64,000 bases of DNA. Source: MWDV01 sp002070715 (GTDB lineage: Bacteria > Verrucomicrobiota > Verrucomicrobiia > Limisphaerales > MWDV01). A program made the position numbers and the translations under genes. This document shows positions 15,825 through 25,293 of this stretch, piece after piece. Positions within the stretch are counted from its first letter, which is position 1, and each line of letters starts with the position of its first letter. The stretch is from assembly GCA_035411585.1 (NCBI GenBank), contig DAONTI010000005.1:88206-152205 (forward strand). Reading direction: 5' to 3'. A model generated the notes under the pieces. The model ran no database searches and had not been told where the DNA came from. It saw only the letters and a program-made list of their open reading frames with translations.

Positions 15825-17090
15825 ATGAATACGATCACCCAACTCAAAACGGTCAAGGGCAACACTCAATCCAAAGTTGAAGCCGAGATTTCCCGGACGG
15901 GCGGTTTGCTGCGGCTCGCGCCCACCTGGGTGCCGCGTTCCTTTCTCCAACCGGGACTGCGCATCAAGTTGCATCCCGACGACATCTACGCCTATGGCGC
16001 GAACCGGGGCGGGATTGATGAGCGCTGGTTTGCCTCAACCACCGAAGCTGCCAACGAGGGTCGCGTGCCGGATGAGGGGTTGAGCTATTGCGTGGTGGGC
16101 AAAGAGCGGTTCACCCTGCGCCGGGCGGTGGCCGATTGCGGGGCGACGCTGGTGGGCGCGCGGATTTGGAAGAAATATGGTCGCTGGCCGGTTTACTCCA
16201 AGTTCTTCGACAACATGGGCCCGATCCCGCATCACATGCATCAGAACGCCAAACAGGCGAAGCTGGTGGGCCAGGAAGGCAAGCCGGAGAGTTATTATTT
16301 TCCGCCCCAACACAACCAGGTCGGCAACAACTTTCCCTACACGTTCTTCGGATTGGAACCCGGCACCACCAAGGCGCAGGTGCGGAAATGCCTCGAGGAT
16401 TGGAACAAGGGGGACAATGGAATCCTTGACCTTTCCAAGGCGTACCGCCTCAAACCGGGGACCGGCTGGCTGGTGGGACCTTGCATCCTGCACGCGCCCG
16501 GCAGCTTCTGCACCTACGAGCCGCAATGGGGCAGCGACGTGTTCGGTATGTATCAGAGCATGGTGGAGGGGCGTTACGTGCCGTGGTCATTGCTCGTCAA
16601 GGACATGCCCAAGCACCGGCATCGCGACTTGGATTTCATTGTCGAGCAGTTGGATTGGGCGGCCAATGTGGATCCGAATTTCAAGGACAACTATTATCTC
16701 GAACCTGTGCCGGTGGCCGACACACGCAAGGCGGGATATGTGGACCGGTGGATAGTGTATGGCGACATTGAGGGCTTCCAGTATTTCTCCGCCAAGGAAT
16801 TGACCGTTGAGCCGGGGGTGGAATGCCGCATTTTCGATAAGGGCGCTTACGGTTTGATCTGCGTGCAGGGCAGTGGCCGGATCAACGGGCTGCCGCTGAA
16901 CAGTCCGCAATTGATTCGTTTCACGGAATTGACCGAGGACGAATACTTCTGCACCGAGGATGGCGCGAAAAACGGCGTCAGCTTCGAAAACACCAGTGAG
17001 ACGGAGCCGCTGGTGATGTTGCGGTATTTTGGACCGGCGGTCAATCCGGATGCGCCGAAGTTGGGGGCGTATCGGAAGAACAAGTTCTGA
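15825..17090 (+). CDS. Cupin-type, phosphomannose-isomerase-like protein
   Basis: A 421-residue cytosolic protein. MGPIPHHMHQN (about 132-142) followed by EGKPESYYF and PQHNQVGN has the H-x-H...E...H order of metal ligands of class I mannose-6-phosphate isomerases and other cupins. The C-terminal part (ELTVEPGVECRIFDKGAYG to GSGRINGLPLN) reads as a second cupin barrel. I infer a metal-dependent sugar or sugar-phosphate isomerase, substrate unknown. It has no signal peptide. The gene is monocistronic, facing leuD across a hairpin at 17165-17190. A different cupin activity cannot be excluded. Confidence 0.65.
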   Translation: MNTITQLKTVKGNTQSKVEAEISRTGGLLRLAPTWVPRSFLQPGLRIKLHPDDIYAYGANRGGIDERWFASTTEAANEGRVPDEGLSYCVVGKERFTLRRAVADCGATLVGARIWKKYGRWPVYSKFFDNMGPIPHHMHQNAKQAKLVGQEGKPESYYFPPQHNQVGNNFPYTFFGLEPGTTKAQVRKCLEDWNKGDNGILDLSKAYRLKPGTGWLVGPCILHAPGSFCTYEPQWGSDVFGMYQSMVEGRYVPWSLLVKDMPKHRHRDLDFIVEQLDWAANVDPNFKDNYYLEPVPVADTRKAGYVDRWIVYGDIEGFQYFSAKELTVEPGVECRIFDKGAYGLICVQGSGRINGLPLNSPQLIRFTELTEDEYFCTEDGAKNGVSFENTSETEPLVMLRYFGPAVNPDAPKLGAYRKNKF

Positions 17091-17164
17091 TTCCGCCGAA
17101 CGCGATCCGTTGGGTCAGGGTTCTTTTCCGTGGCGGACCCGATAGATCACACGCCGCAGGGATC

Positions 17165-17190
17165 AGGAAACGCTGAGTGAAGCGTTTCCT
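17165..17190. terminator. Strong hairpin between convergent genes
   Basis: AGGAAACGCT (17165-17174) pairs perfectly with AGCGTTTCCT (17181-17190) around GAGTGA. It lies between two converging stop codons, where a bidirectional terminator is expected, but no T-run follows on either strand. It may instead stabilise 3' ends. Confidence 0.5.
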
Positions 17191-17241
17191 CTTCCGTCGC
17201 CGGTTGGTCTGTAAACTTTTCTCTTGGCGCCGCGTGTTGCG

Positions 17242-17793
17242 TCAGGCGGCGGGGATCATGCCGGTTTGGCGGGCGTAATTGAAAATGCCTCCGGCATCCA
17301 CCACCGGGCGCACGTCGCCGAGCGCTTTGAAGGAGTAAAGCTTCCCGGTCGCTTGGACGGTGACCGTCTGGGCATCCAAGTCCACCGTCACAACCTCGCC
17401 GGTTTTGAGCGTGTCGCAGAGCCGTTCGGTGGCTTCACAGGGATACAATTCGCCGGTGGCCACACAATTCCGGAAAAAGATGCGTGCAAAACTTTCCGCC
17501 AACACGATTTTGCAGCCGGCGGAGCCGAGGGCGATCGGCGCGTGTTCTCGCGAGCTGCCGCAGCCGAAGTTCCGGCCCGCGATGATGATGGGGTATTCAC
17601 TGTCCAGTTGGCCGGATTTGACGTAGCGCGTGGGATATAGGGACTCCGGCAACCCGCAGAGGGCGTAGCTGCCGAGTTTTTCGTATTCCTCGGCGATGGT
17701 CGGCACCAGGTTCAGATACTGCGCCGGAATGATTTGGTCGGTGTCAATGTTGTCGCGCACGACAAACACCGGGCCGGTAAAAACAGATTGCAT
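17242..17793 (-). CDS. leuD: 3-isopropylmalate dehydratase small subunit
   Basis: Small (swivel-domain) subunit of the LeuCD aconitase-family enzyme that isomerises 2- to 3-isopropylmalate in leucine synthesis. It is 183 residues. NIDTDQIIPAQYL (15-27) and NFGCGSSREHAPIAL are the family signatures, and the latter contains the substrate-binding Arg. The ATG at 17793 gives the normal N-terminus; the frame is open upstream without similarity. The large subunit leuC is not in this window, which is unusual because the two are generally adjacent. A homoaconitase small subunit is an alternative. Confidence 0.88.
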   Translation of the reverse strand: MQSVFTGPVFVVRDNIDTDQIIPAQYLNLVPTIAEEYEKLGSYALCGLPESLYPTRYVKSGQLDSEYPIIIAGRNFGCGSSREHAPIALGSAGCKIVLAESFARIFFRNCVATGELYPCEATERLCDTLKTGEVVTVDLDAQTVTVQATGKLYSFKALGDVRPVVDAGGIFNYARQTGMIPAA

Positions 17794-17973
17794 GGGGACA
17801 ACTTGGGGCAGGGTGGCGCTCTTTTCAACCAGATTCCCACCGGTTTTGCGCGGGCGCCGTCGACGGGACTGGCGGTCCGGCAAGCTTGACCGACTCTGCG
17901 GGCAACGTACATTCGAGCCAATGTCTGTTGTGTCACCCGCTGGGATTCCCCCGCTCAGGCGTGGGCGGTTCGC

Positions 17974-19263
17974 ATGAGAAAACCGTCGCTGTTGGTCGTC
18001 TGGCTGACCGTTTTCATTGGCCTGATCGGCTTTGGGATCGTGGTTCCTCTGGTGCCGGTGTACGGCCTCCGTTATGGCGCGAACGGATTTGTCATCGGCA
18101 TCATCATCGCCGCACATTCGGCTTTTCAGTTTCTAACCGCGCCGTATTGGGGACGTCTGTCCGACCGCATTGGGCGCCGGCCGGTCTTGTTGATAAGCAC
18201 GCTGGGTGCGGCGTTTGCCTACGCGTTGTTCGCGGTCAGTTCGGTTTTGGAAAATCCGGTGCTCGCGTTGTGGTTGCTCGTGTTGTCCCGGGCTTTTGCC
18301 GGCGCCTGCGGCGGGAACATCGTCGTGGCCCAGGCGTATATCGCCGACATTTCCCCGCGCGCCGTCCGGTCCCAGCGTATGGGCTTGATCGGCATGGCGT
18401 TTGGGTTGGGATTTATTTTTGGGCCTATCATGGGCGGCGTCAGTTTGAAATATCTCAGCCACAGCGGGCCCGGATGGGTCGCCGCGGGATTTTGCGCGGT
18501 GAATTTTCTGTTGGCGCTCTTTCTCCTGACCGAAAGCCGCCAGCCGACCTCCGAGCCGGTGATTCAACGGCCGCAACTGGCGCAATGGGCGCATACCTTG
18601 CGGACGCCGCAGATTGGGCTGCTCATCGGCGTCTTTTTCCTGGCCACATTTTGTTTCAGTTGCTTTGAAAGCACCCTGCCACTGCTGGTGAGCGCCCACT
18701 TTCAGTTGGCCGTCCAGAGCGATGCGACGGCGGTGACGATGGTGTATCTGTTTGCTTATTGCGGCCTGATCGGGGTGGTGGTGCAAGGAGGGCTTATCAG
18801 ACGTCTGGTTCAACGCTTGGGGGAGCCGCGACTGATTGCCTTCAGCCTCGTCATTACCGCCGTCAGCCTTGCGGTGTTGCCATTCATCAAAGGCGCGGAC
18901 CAGCTTTCCGGACCGATTTTGCTCCAGCGCGCCGGCGGGGCGTGGTGGGTGATGTTGGCGGCGTTGGGCGGCCTTTCGGTGGGGGCGAATCTGACCCGCC
19001 CGCCGTTGTTTGGGCTGCTGTCGAATCTGACGCACGAACAGGAGCAGGGCGCCAACATTGGCGTGGCGCAAGGAGCGGGCAGTCTGGCGCGGATTTTGGG
19101 TCCCCTTTTCGGCACCACCACCCTGGATTACCTGCCGGCGTTGCCCTATCTCATCTGCACCGGCCTGCTGTTGGTTACGGCGTGGATTTTTCTGCGCAAG
19201 ACCGGAGGCCATCCCATCCCGGGCCTTCCGTCCAGTGCGGTAGATAATTCCTTTCTTCCGTAA
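17974..19263 (+). CDS. MFS exporter (TetA/drug:H+ antiporter type)
   Basis: A 429-residue major facilitator with about 12 membrane segments. The loop 2-3 signature APYWGRLSDRIGRRPVLL and RAFAGACGGNIVVAQAYIADIS in segment 5 match the tetracycline/multidrug antiporter branch (DHA1). It would expel a small compound using the proton gradient; the substrate is unknown. It starts 180 bases from leuD in the opposite direction, so the two share a divergent promoter region. Confidence 0.85.
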   Translation: MRKPSLLVVWLTVFIGLIGFGIVVPLVPVYGLRYGANGFVIGIIIAAHSAFQFLTAPYWGRLSDRIGRRPVLLISTLGAAFAYALFAVSSVLENPVLALWLLVLSRAFAGACGGNIVVAQAYIADISPRAVRSQRMGLIGMAFGLGFIFGPIMGGVSLKYLSHSGPGWVAAGFCAVNFLLALFLLTESRQPTSEPVIQRPQLAQWAHTLRTPQIGLLIGVFFLATFCFSCFESTLPLLVSAHFQLAVQSDATAVTMVYLFAYCGLIGVVVQGGLIRRLVQRLGEPRLIAFSLVITAVSLAVLPFIKGADQLSGPILLQRAGGAWWVMLAALGGLSVGANLTRPPLFGLLSNLTHEQEQGANIGVAQGAGSLARILGPLFGTTTLDYLPALPYLICTGLLLVTAWIFLRKTGGHPIPGLPSSAVDNSFLP

Positions 19264-19591
19264 ACAGGGCAGGGGGGTGATCGTCGCCGTGACCCGGTAA
19301 AATCGTATTTTTTGGCGGCGGTTTTTTTGTTACCCTATCGGGTCGCGTTTCCAGCAGGGATCGCTGGACGGATATTTCGCCGGGCAGCCACGTAATTCGT
19401 CTGTTGACCAGAAAGGGTGAACAAAACAAGTTATGCGGGCGTCCATTTTTGAATCCGAGTTGAAGTCTTTCCGGGATTGATCTGGCGGTGGGGCAGGGTG
19501 AGTTTCCCGCGTTGGGCTTGATGGATTGGCGGTGCGCCTTTCTCTTCCGCGGGGTGGATGGCAGGGAAGCGTCGCCTGCGGTTTTTTGTGA
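19264..19591. other. Intergenic upstream of the efflux operon
   Basis: About 330 bases with no gene visible. A loosely spaced inverted repeat occurs (gacccggtaa near 19290 against ttaccctatcgggtc near 19330-19344). It could be an operator or transcript structure, but its loop is long. The promoter for the four-gene efflux operon should be here. I found no -35/-10 pair with acceptable spacing. Confidence 0.45.
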
Positions 19592-21337
19592 ATGACGATG
19601 ATAAAATCCAATTTTTACCGGTCCGCGCCCGCTTGGGGGCTGGGGTGGGCCGGGGTGTTGGCTTTGCTGTTGGCTGGATGCACCGCCCGGCAGTACCGGC
19701 GCACGGCGGATGACCGGAATTATCAGATCATTGCCCAAACCGAAGTGCGGGTGTTGGGCCAGACTAACGCCTTCACCATTGACACCGCCTACTCCCATCG
19801 GCGACCGGCGGAAATTCTGCCGGAAGAATTGATCAACGACCGCATTCGCACCAACCGCCGGGTGCTGACGGTGGAGGATGCGCTCGAACTGGCGATGGCC
19901 AACAGCCGGGAATACCAACGCGCCAAGGAAACCCTGTACCTGACTGCCCTCCGCCTGGCCAACACGCGCTACAATGTGCGCGGCCATATCCGGCCTTCTT
20001 CGGTGACCACCGCCAGCGCCTCCCGGGACAGCAAAGGGCATCACGTCTCGACCATCACCACCGACACCGGGCTGGAAATCACCCGGCTGCTGACTACGGG
20101 CGGCCGTCTGACCGTCAACGCGCTCAACAGCATCATGCTGCATTATTCCGGCCGGCCCGAGCTGTCGTTCTCGCGGGTTTCCGGCAGTCTGGTGCAACCG
20201 TTGTTGCGGGAATTTGGCCGGAACAATCCCGCTGTGGAAGCCCTCACGCAAAGCGAACGCAACATGGTTTATGCGGTGCGCACGTTCGCGTTGTATCAGG
20301 ATGAATTTGCGCTGGGCATCGCGAACGATTATTTCCGCCTGCTCCAGCAAAAGGACAACATCCGCAACCGCTACACCAACTATCTGGGCCGCGTGCAAGC
20401 CACCCAACGACTCGAAGCCCGGGCCAAGGATCGCGAGCGGTTGTCGGACGTGGACCAAGCGCGCCAGGCCGAACTGGCTGCCCGCAATAGTTACGTCAAC
20501 ACCGTGGCGGCCTATTTCACGGCACTGGACCAATACAAAATCCGGTTGGGCCTGCCATTGAGCGAACGCATTCATTTGGATGACGCGGCGTTGACCGCCG
20601 TGGAACAAAACGGACTGGTGCCCGTGGCTTTGGACCCGTTGGCGGCTTATCATTTGGCGGTGAGTAAACAACTGCAAATGCTGAACTATATTGACCAGTT
20701 CGAGGACAGCCAACGGGCGGTCCGGCTGGCGGCGGATAAACTCAAACCGGGATTGACTCTGGCCGGCCGCGCGGAATTGGAATCCCGGCGCCCTACCGAT
20801 TACGCCCGGTTTAACGCCGATCAAGTGGCCACCGAGGTCAGTCTGCAACTGGATCTGCCGCTGGATCGTCTGCCCCGCGCCAATGCCTATCGCGAGGCGT
20901 TGATCGCTTTTGAACTGGATCTGCGCAACTTCACCCGCCGGCTGGACGATTTGAAGAACGACATTGACCGCGGTCTGCGGACCTTGGAGCAGCGCCGGCT
21001 CAACTATGAAAACCAGCGCAACGCCTTGCTGCTGGCCAACCGGCGGGTGGAGAGCACCACGTTGCTGTTGGAAGCGGGCCGGGCGGAAGTCCGTGATTTG
21101 GTGGAGGCGCAGACGGCGCAGATTGACGCGCAAATCGCGGTCACGGCCGCGCTGGTGGACCACCAGGATTCCCGTTTGCAACTGATGTTGAACATCGGCG
21201 CCCTGCGGACCGACCGGCCGCAGTTCTGGTTGCAAGATCATCTGGCTGGACTAGGAGTGGCGGGGGCGTCCCCGCCGGAATCCCCCGCGCCGCCGGACCA
21301 ACCGGTGGTGCCGCCCGATCAATTATTCGATCATTAA
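19592..21337 (+). CDS. TolC-like outer-membrane efflux lipoprotein
   Basis: A 581-residue outer-membrane channel protein of the TolC/OprM class, first gene of a tripartite efflux operon. The signal ends in a lipobox (LLLAGC, Cys about residue 30), so it is probably acylated like OprM. The body has the long amphipathic helices of TolC-type proteins, with VLTVEDALELAMANSREYQ opening the first repeat and a second TolC-like repeat near the end (NQRNALLLANRRVESTTLLLEAGRAEVRD, shown by its ends only as NQRNALL and EVRD). It would form the exit duct for substrates handed over by the MacA/MacB-like proteins encoded next. The adaptor gene starts two bases after its stop codon. Confidence 0.85.
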   Translation: MTMIKSNFYRSAPAWGLGWAGVLALLLAGCTARQYRRTADDRNYQIIAQTEVRVLGQTNAFTIDTAYSHRRPAEILPEELINDRIRTNRRVLTVEDALELAMANSREYQRAKETLYLTALRLANTRYNVRGHIRPSSVTTASASRDSKGHHVSTITTDTGLEITRLLTTGGRLTVNALNSIMLHYSGRPELSFSRVSGSLVQPLLREFGRNNPAVEALTQSERNMVYAVRTFALYQDEFALGIANDYFRLLQQKDNIRNRYTNYLGRVQATQRLEARAKDRERLSDVDQARQAELAARNSYVNTVAAYFTALDQYKIRLGLPLSERIHLDDAALTAVEQNGLVPVALDPLAAYHLAVSKQLQMLNYIDQFEDSQRAVRLAADKLKPGLTLAGRAELESRRPTDYARFNADQVATEVSLQLDLPLDRLPRANAYREALIAFELDLRNFTRRLDDLKNDIDRGLRTLEQRRLNYENQRNALLLANRRVESTTLLLEAGRAEVRDLVEAQTAQIDAQIAVTAALVDHQDSRLQLMLNIGALRTDRPQFWLQDHLAGLGVAGASPPESPAPPDQPVVPPDQLFDH

Positions 21338-21339
21338 GC

Positions 21340-23235
21340 ATGAAATCCGATTCGTTTATCCAACCGTGGCTGCAGCGGGTCCGACAGCGGCCGGTGCTCG
21401 CCGGTGTGCTGGGGCTGGTTGTGGCCGGTGTGCTGGTTTGGGCGTTCTGGCCCCGGTCCGCGCGGCAGGCGGTTTCCTATTTCGAGGTCAAACGCGGCGA
21501 TTTTCTCATCTCCATTGTGGAGGGTGGCACGGTGGAGGCGGTGAACGAAGTGGTGGTGCGCAACGAGGTCGAAGGCACCGCGCGCATCATTTACATCGTG
21601 CCGGAAGGCAGCTACGTGCGGAAGGGACAGCTCCTGGTGGAACTGGATTCTTCGGCTTCGCTCGATTCCGTGAACCAACAGCAGATCAACGTGGAGCGGG
21701 CGCAGTTTGCCCTGATCCAGGCGGAGCAACAACTCGACATCCAGAAAAGTTCCGTCGAGAGCGAACTCTCCGCCGCCCGGCTCAAGGTCGAGTTTGCGGA
21801 AACCGATTTAAAAAAATATCTCGAAGGCGAGGCGGCGCAGGCGCGGCGGAACGCGCAAATTGAAATCACCAACGTGGTCGAAAGTTTGCAGATCAACGTC
21901 GAGCGCTTGGAATGGACGGAAAAACTTTACGCCCAAGGTTACGAGACCAAGGCGAATCTGGATCGCGACCGGCTGGCCGTTTCCCAGGCCCGGTTGCGCT
22001 TGGAGCAGGCGGAGAAATCGCTCTGGATGCTGGAGACGTTTGACGCGCCCAAACGGGAGCGGTCGCTGGAGTCGGCGTTGCAGGAGGCCAAAGACGATTA
22101 CGACCGGGTCAAGCTGCAGGGGGAACGCAAACTGGCGCAGGCCGAGGCGGACGTGCAGACCCAGCGTCGGACATTGGAATTGAGCCAGACCAAATTGGAA
22201 CGGGACCGGAAACAACTGGAAGCCACGAAAATTTTGGCGCCCCAGGACGGTTTGGTCGTGTATGCCAGCGGCGCCGGCAGCCGGTTCAGCAGCGAATCGT
22301 TGATTGAGGAAGGTGCGGTCGTCCGCAACCGGCAGGAATTGATCAAGCTTCCCGATGTCTCGGAAATGAAATTGCAGGTCAAAATCCACGAATCCCACGT
22401 CAACCAAATCCGCTCCGGCCAGCCGGCATTTGTGGTGCTGGATTCGATGCCGGACCAGCGCTTTCGCGGCTTCGTGGCCAAGGTGGCGCCGTTGCCGGAC
22501 AGCCAGAGCCGGTGGGGCAATCCCAACCTCAAAGTCTATGCCACGGAAGTGCGCATTACCGATCGGTTGCCTGATGTGAAACCCGGGGTGTCGGCGCGGG
22601 CGGAAATCATCATTACCAATCTAGCCGGCGTGTTGACCGTACCGATCCAATCGGTGACCACGCTCCGGGGGCAGCAAGTGGCTTATTTGCTGGGGCATCC
22701 GCCCAAGCCGGTGCCGGTCAGTGTGGGCATGTACAACCAGCGGTTCATCGAAATCACCTCCGGCCTGAGCGAGGGCGATCGCGTGCTGTTGTCGCCGCCG
22801 TTTGATATCCAGGAAAAAGACCTGGGCGGTGCGCTGGTGAACCAAGGCGATGAACTTCCGGTGGTGGATAGCAACCAGGTTGCGCGTGCGCTGCAACCAC
22901 GCAATGGTGGCGACCGCAACAGTGCCGGACTCCCGGCGGCACGGGAATCCGGAAGCGCCGGACCGGAAAACCGACCGCGCGAACGGCGGCTGGAGAGCGG
23001 AGACCCAGCGCCCGCATCGGGCGGAGGCGAGCCGCCCCGCGCGGGCCGGGCGGAAGGCGAACGGCGCGGGAATTTTCCAAGTCGCGAGGAGTTGCTGAAA
23101 CAATTCGACACGAACGGCGACGGTGTTCTCGACGAAACCGAACGGGCGGCAATGCGCGCGCGATTCGGCGGCCAACGTCGTCCGGGCACCAATGCCCCGC
23201 CCGCGAATCTGTCGCAACCCGCGCCCGGCAGTTGA
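21340..23235 (+). CDS. MacA/HlyD-type periplasmic adaptor with C-terminal EF-hand
   Basis: Membrane-fusion adaptor bridging the MacB-type transporter and the TolC-like channel. It has 631 residues, much longer than MacA (about 370). The order is: an N-terminal membrane segment (about 21-37), a barrel/lipoyl half-motif (GTARIIYIVPEGSYVRKGQL), a long coiled-coil hairpin (about 105-300), then a second lipoyl and beta-barrel part (ILAPQDGLVVYAS, PGVSARAEI, GLSEGDRVLLSPP). After about residue 500 comes an unusual low-complexity Arg/Gly/Pro/Glu tail containing an EF-hand loop, DTNGDGVLDETE (590-601), with acidic residues at positions 1, 5, 9 and 12. Calcium may therefore modulate it; that is inference. 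Confidence 0.85.
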   Translation: MKSDSFIQPWLQRVRQRPVLAGVLGLVVAGVLVWAFWPRSARQAVSYFEVKRGDFLISIVEGGTVEAVNEVVVRNEVEGTARIIYIVPEGSYVRKGQLLVELDSSASLDSVNQQQINVERAQFALIQAEQQLDIQKSSVESELSAARLKVEFAETDLKKYLEGEAAQARRNAQIEITNVVESLQINVERLEWTEKLYAQGYETKANLDRDRLAVSQARLRLEQAEKSLWMLETFDAPKRERSLESALQEAKDDYDRVKLQGERKLAQAEADVQTQRRTLELSQTKLERDRKQLEATKILAPQDGLVVYASGAGSRFSSESLIEEGAVVRNRQELIKLPDVSEMKLQVKIHESHVNQIRSGQPAFVVLDSMPDQRFRGFVAKVAPLPDSQSRWGNPNLKVYATEVRITDRLPDVKPGVSARAEIIITNLAGVLTVPIQSVTTLRGQQVAYLLGHPPKPVPVSVGMYNQRFIEITSGLSEGDRVLLSPPFDIQEKDLGGALVNQGDELPVVDSNQVARALQPRNGGDRNSAGLPAARESGSAGPENRPRERRLESGDPAPASGGGEPPRAGRAEGERRGNFPSREELLKQFDTNGDGVLDETERAAMRARFGGQRRPGTNAPPANLSQPAPGS

Positions 23236-23266
23236 TCCGCACGAAAACGTATTTCCTCATTCGCTC

Positions 23267-24004
23267 ATGGCGGTGCCCGAGATCATCATCCAATTTGAGA
23301 AGATAGAAAAACGCTACGACTTGGGCGGCGAAGCCGAGGTGCGCGCGTTGCGGGGGGTGGATTTGACGGTTCACGCCGCGTCGTACGTCGCCATCATGGG
23401 GCCCTCCGGGTCCGGCAAATCCACGATGTTGAATCTCATTGGCTGTCTGGACCGGCCCACGGCGGGCCGGTACCGGCTGGGCGGCACGGATGTCTCCCGC
23501 ATGCCGGACGACGATTTATCCGAGGCGCGGGGACGGATGATCGGCTTCATCTTTCAATCCTACAACCTGATTGCCCAACTGACGGTCATTGAAAACATTC
23601 AAGTGCCGCTCATTTATCAGGGCCGGGACGTGCGCGCGTATCAGGATCATTGCCTTCGGCTGGCGGAAATGGTCGGGTTGGGCGACCGGTTGCATCACCG
23701 GCCCAACCAGCTTTCGGGCGGCCAGCAGCAACGGGTGGCTGTGGCCCGTTCGTTGGTCAACGATCCGTTGTTGATCCTCGCCGATGAACCGACCGGTAAC
23801 CTCGATTCCCGGACCGGACGGGAGGTGCTCGACATGATTGACCGCTTGAACGCCACCGGCAAAACCATCGTCCTCGTCACCCACGATCCCAAGGTGGCGG
23901 AGCGGGCGCACCGCGTCCTGCACATGAAGGACGGGCAGATCGAACGGGAAGTCATCAACCGGACACCCGCCACTTCCGCCGGCCCGCCCGCGCCTACCCC
24001 ATGA
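23267..24004 (+). CDS. MacB/LolD-type ABC transporter ATPase
   Basis: A 245-residue ABC ATPase of the MacB/LolD class that powers the efflux or extrusion system. Walker A is GPSGSGKST, the Q-loop is FIFQSYNLIAQLTVIEN, the signature is LSGGQQQRVAVARS, Walker B is LLILADEPTGNLD and the switch His is in VTHDP. The ATG at 23267 gives the usual MacB-type beginning (IIIQFEKIEKRYDLGG); the frame is open upstream in the adaptor's 3' end without similarity. Its last four bases overlap the permease start (ATGA), implying coupled translation. Confidence 0.93.
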   Translation: MAVPEIIIQFEKIEKRYDLGGEAEVRALRGVDLTVHAASYVAIMGPSGSGKSTMLNLIGCLDRPTAGRYRLGGTDVSRMPDDDLSEARGRMIGFIFQSYNLIAQLTVIENIQVPLIYQGRDVRAYQDHCLRLAEMVGLGDRLHHRPNQLSGGQQQRVAVARSLVNDPLLILADEPTGNLDSRTGREVLDMIDRLNATGKTIVLVTHDPKVAERAHRVLHMKDGQIEREVINRTPATSAGPPAPTP

Positions 24005-25293
24005 ATCTCCTGAGTTTCCAGTTCCTGAGCACGGTGCGGCTGGGCATGAAAAGCCTGATGCTGCACAAGCTGCGTTCCGCGCTCACCATGCTGGGCATCA
24101 TCTTTGGCGTCTGTTCCGTGATTGCGATGCTCGCGATTGGCGAAGGCGCTTCCCAAGCCGCGCAGGATGAAATCAAAAAGCTGGGCAGCGACAACATCAT
24201 CCTCCGCAGCATCAAACCGGCGGAGGAAGCCAAATTGGCGGGTATGGGGCGGGGCGGGACCATTGATTATGGCCTGACTTATCAGGACGGTGCGCGTATT
24301 CAATCCACGATCCCCGGAGTGCGCCGGGTGTTGCCGGTGCGCATCATTCGCGAGAATGTGTTGTTCGGCCCCAACAGCGTCCCTTGCCAGGTGCTTGGCA
24401 CCCTGCCGTTTTATCCGGAACTGGTCGGCTTGGAAGTGGCGCGCGGACGGTTTCTTACGGAGTTGGATGAGCGCAACATGGACAACGTCTGCGTGCTCAC
24501 CGTTGGCTTGGCGCAGCGGCTTTTTCCTTATCAGGATCCGCTGGAACACTCGGTGAAGGTGGACGCTTTTTATTATCGCGTCGTGGGGCTGGTCCGGGAA
24601 CGGAATCTGCCGGAACACCGCACGCAACAGGGCCAGATGGAGGGCGAACCGCTCGACAACAACGTTTACGTGCCGCTGAGCGTTTCGCGCACCCGGTTTG
24701 GCGAGGTGTTGATCCGCCGCTCCGCCAGCGGTTTCGAAGCGGAAAAGGTGGAGTTGCACCAGCTTACTGTGCAACTGCACAACACCGCGGCGGTGGAAAC
24801 CGCCGATCCGCAAATCAAAACGCTGCTCAACCGGTTCCACGAAAAGAACGATTACGAGATCGTGGTGCCGCTACAACTGCTCCGGCAGGCCGAACAAACC
24901 AAACGCATCTTCAACATAGTGCTGGGCTCCATCGCGGCCATTTCGTTGCTGGTCGGAGGTATCGGCATCATGAACATCATGCTCGCCACCGTGACCGAAC
25001 GGACCCGGGAGATTGGGATCCGCCGCGCGTTGGGCGCCAAGCGCCGCGATATCACCCTGCAATTTCTCGTTGAAACTGTGGTGCTCTCCGTGGGCGGCGG
25101 GTTGGTCGGCGTTTTGCTGGGGATTCTCGTTCCATTTATTGTTTCCCACCTGACGGAGATGAAAACCCTCGTGACCTTGTGGTCGGTGGTCCTGGCCTTT
25201 GGCATTTCCGGCGCGGTGGGCATTGTGTTCGGCCTTTATCCCGCCAAAGCGGCGGCGCAACTCGACCCCATCGAGGCGCTGCGGCACGAATAA
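24001..25293 (+). CDS. MacB-type ABC permease
   Basis: A 430-residue type VII ABC permease. It has one N-terminal membrane helix (LRSALTMLGIIFGVCSVIAM), a large periplasmic MacB-core domain (about 50-285), then three C-terminal helices starting near IVLGSIAAISLLVGGIGIMN. TERTREIGIRRALGAKRRDI is the cytoplasmic coupling helix characteristic of FtsX/MacB permeases, and PAKAAAQLDPIEALRHE is the standard ending. In E. coli MacB the ATPase and permease are one chain; here they are two overlapping genes. With the two preceding genes it forms a complete tripartite pump. Substrates could be antibiotics, peptides, lipids or virulence-type compounds. Confidence 0.93.
   Translation: MNLLSFQFLSTVRLGMKSLMLHKLRSALTMLGIIFGVCSVIAMLAIGEGASQAAQDEIKKLGSDNIILRSIKPAEEAKLAGMGRGGTIDYGLTYQDGARIQSTIPGVRRVLPVRIIRENVLFGPNSVPCQVLGTLPFYPELVGLEVARGRFLTELDERNMDNVCVLTVGLAQRLFPYQDPLEHSVKVDAFYYRVVGLVRERNLPEHRTQQGQMEGEPLDNNVYVPLSVSRTRFGEVLIRRSASGFEAEKVELHQLTVQLHNTAAVETADPQIKTLLNRFHEKNDYEIVVPLQLLRQAEQTKRIFNIVLGSIAAISLLVGGIGIMNIMLATVTERTREIGIRRALGAKRRDITLQFLVETVVLSVGGGLVGVLLGILVPFIVSHLTEMKTLVTLWSVVLAFGISGAVGIVFGLYPAKAAAQLDPIEALRHE

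Noticed and set aside
19175..21241. 688-codon minus-strand frame opposite the TolC-like gene
   Set aside because: Composition is rich in Gln, Arg and His, typical of an antisense shadow, and the opposite strand has a well-supported operon.
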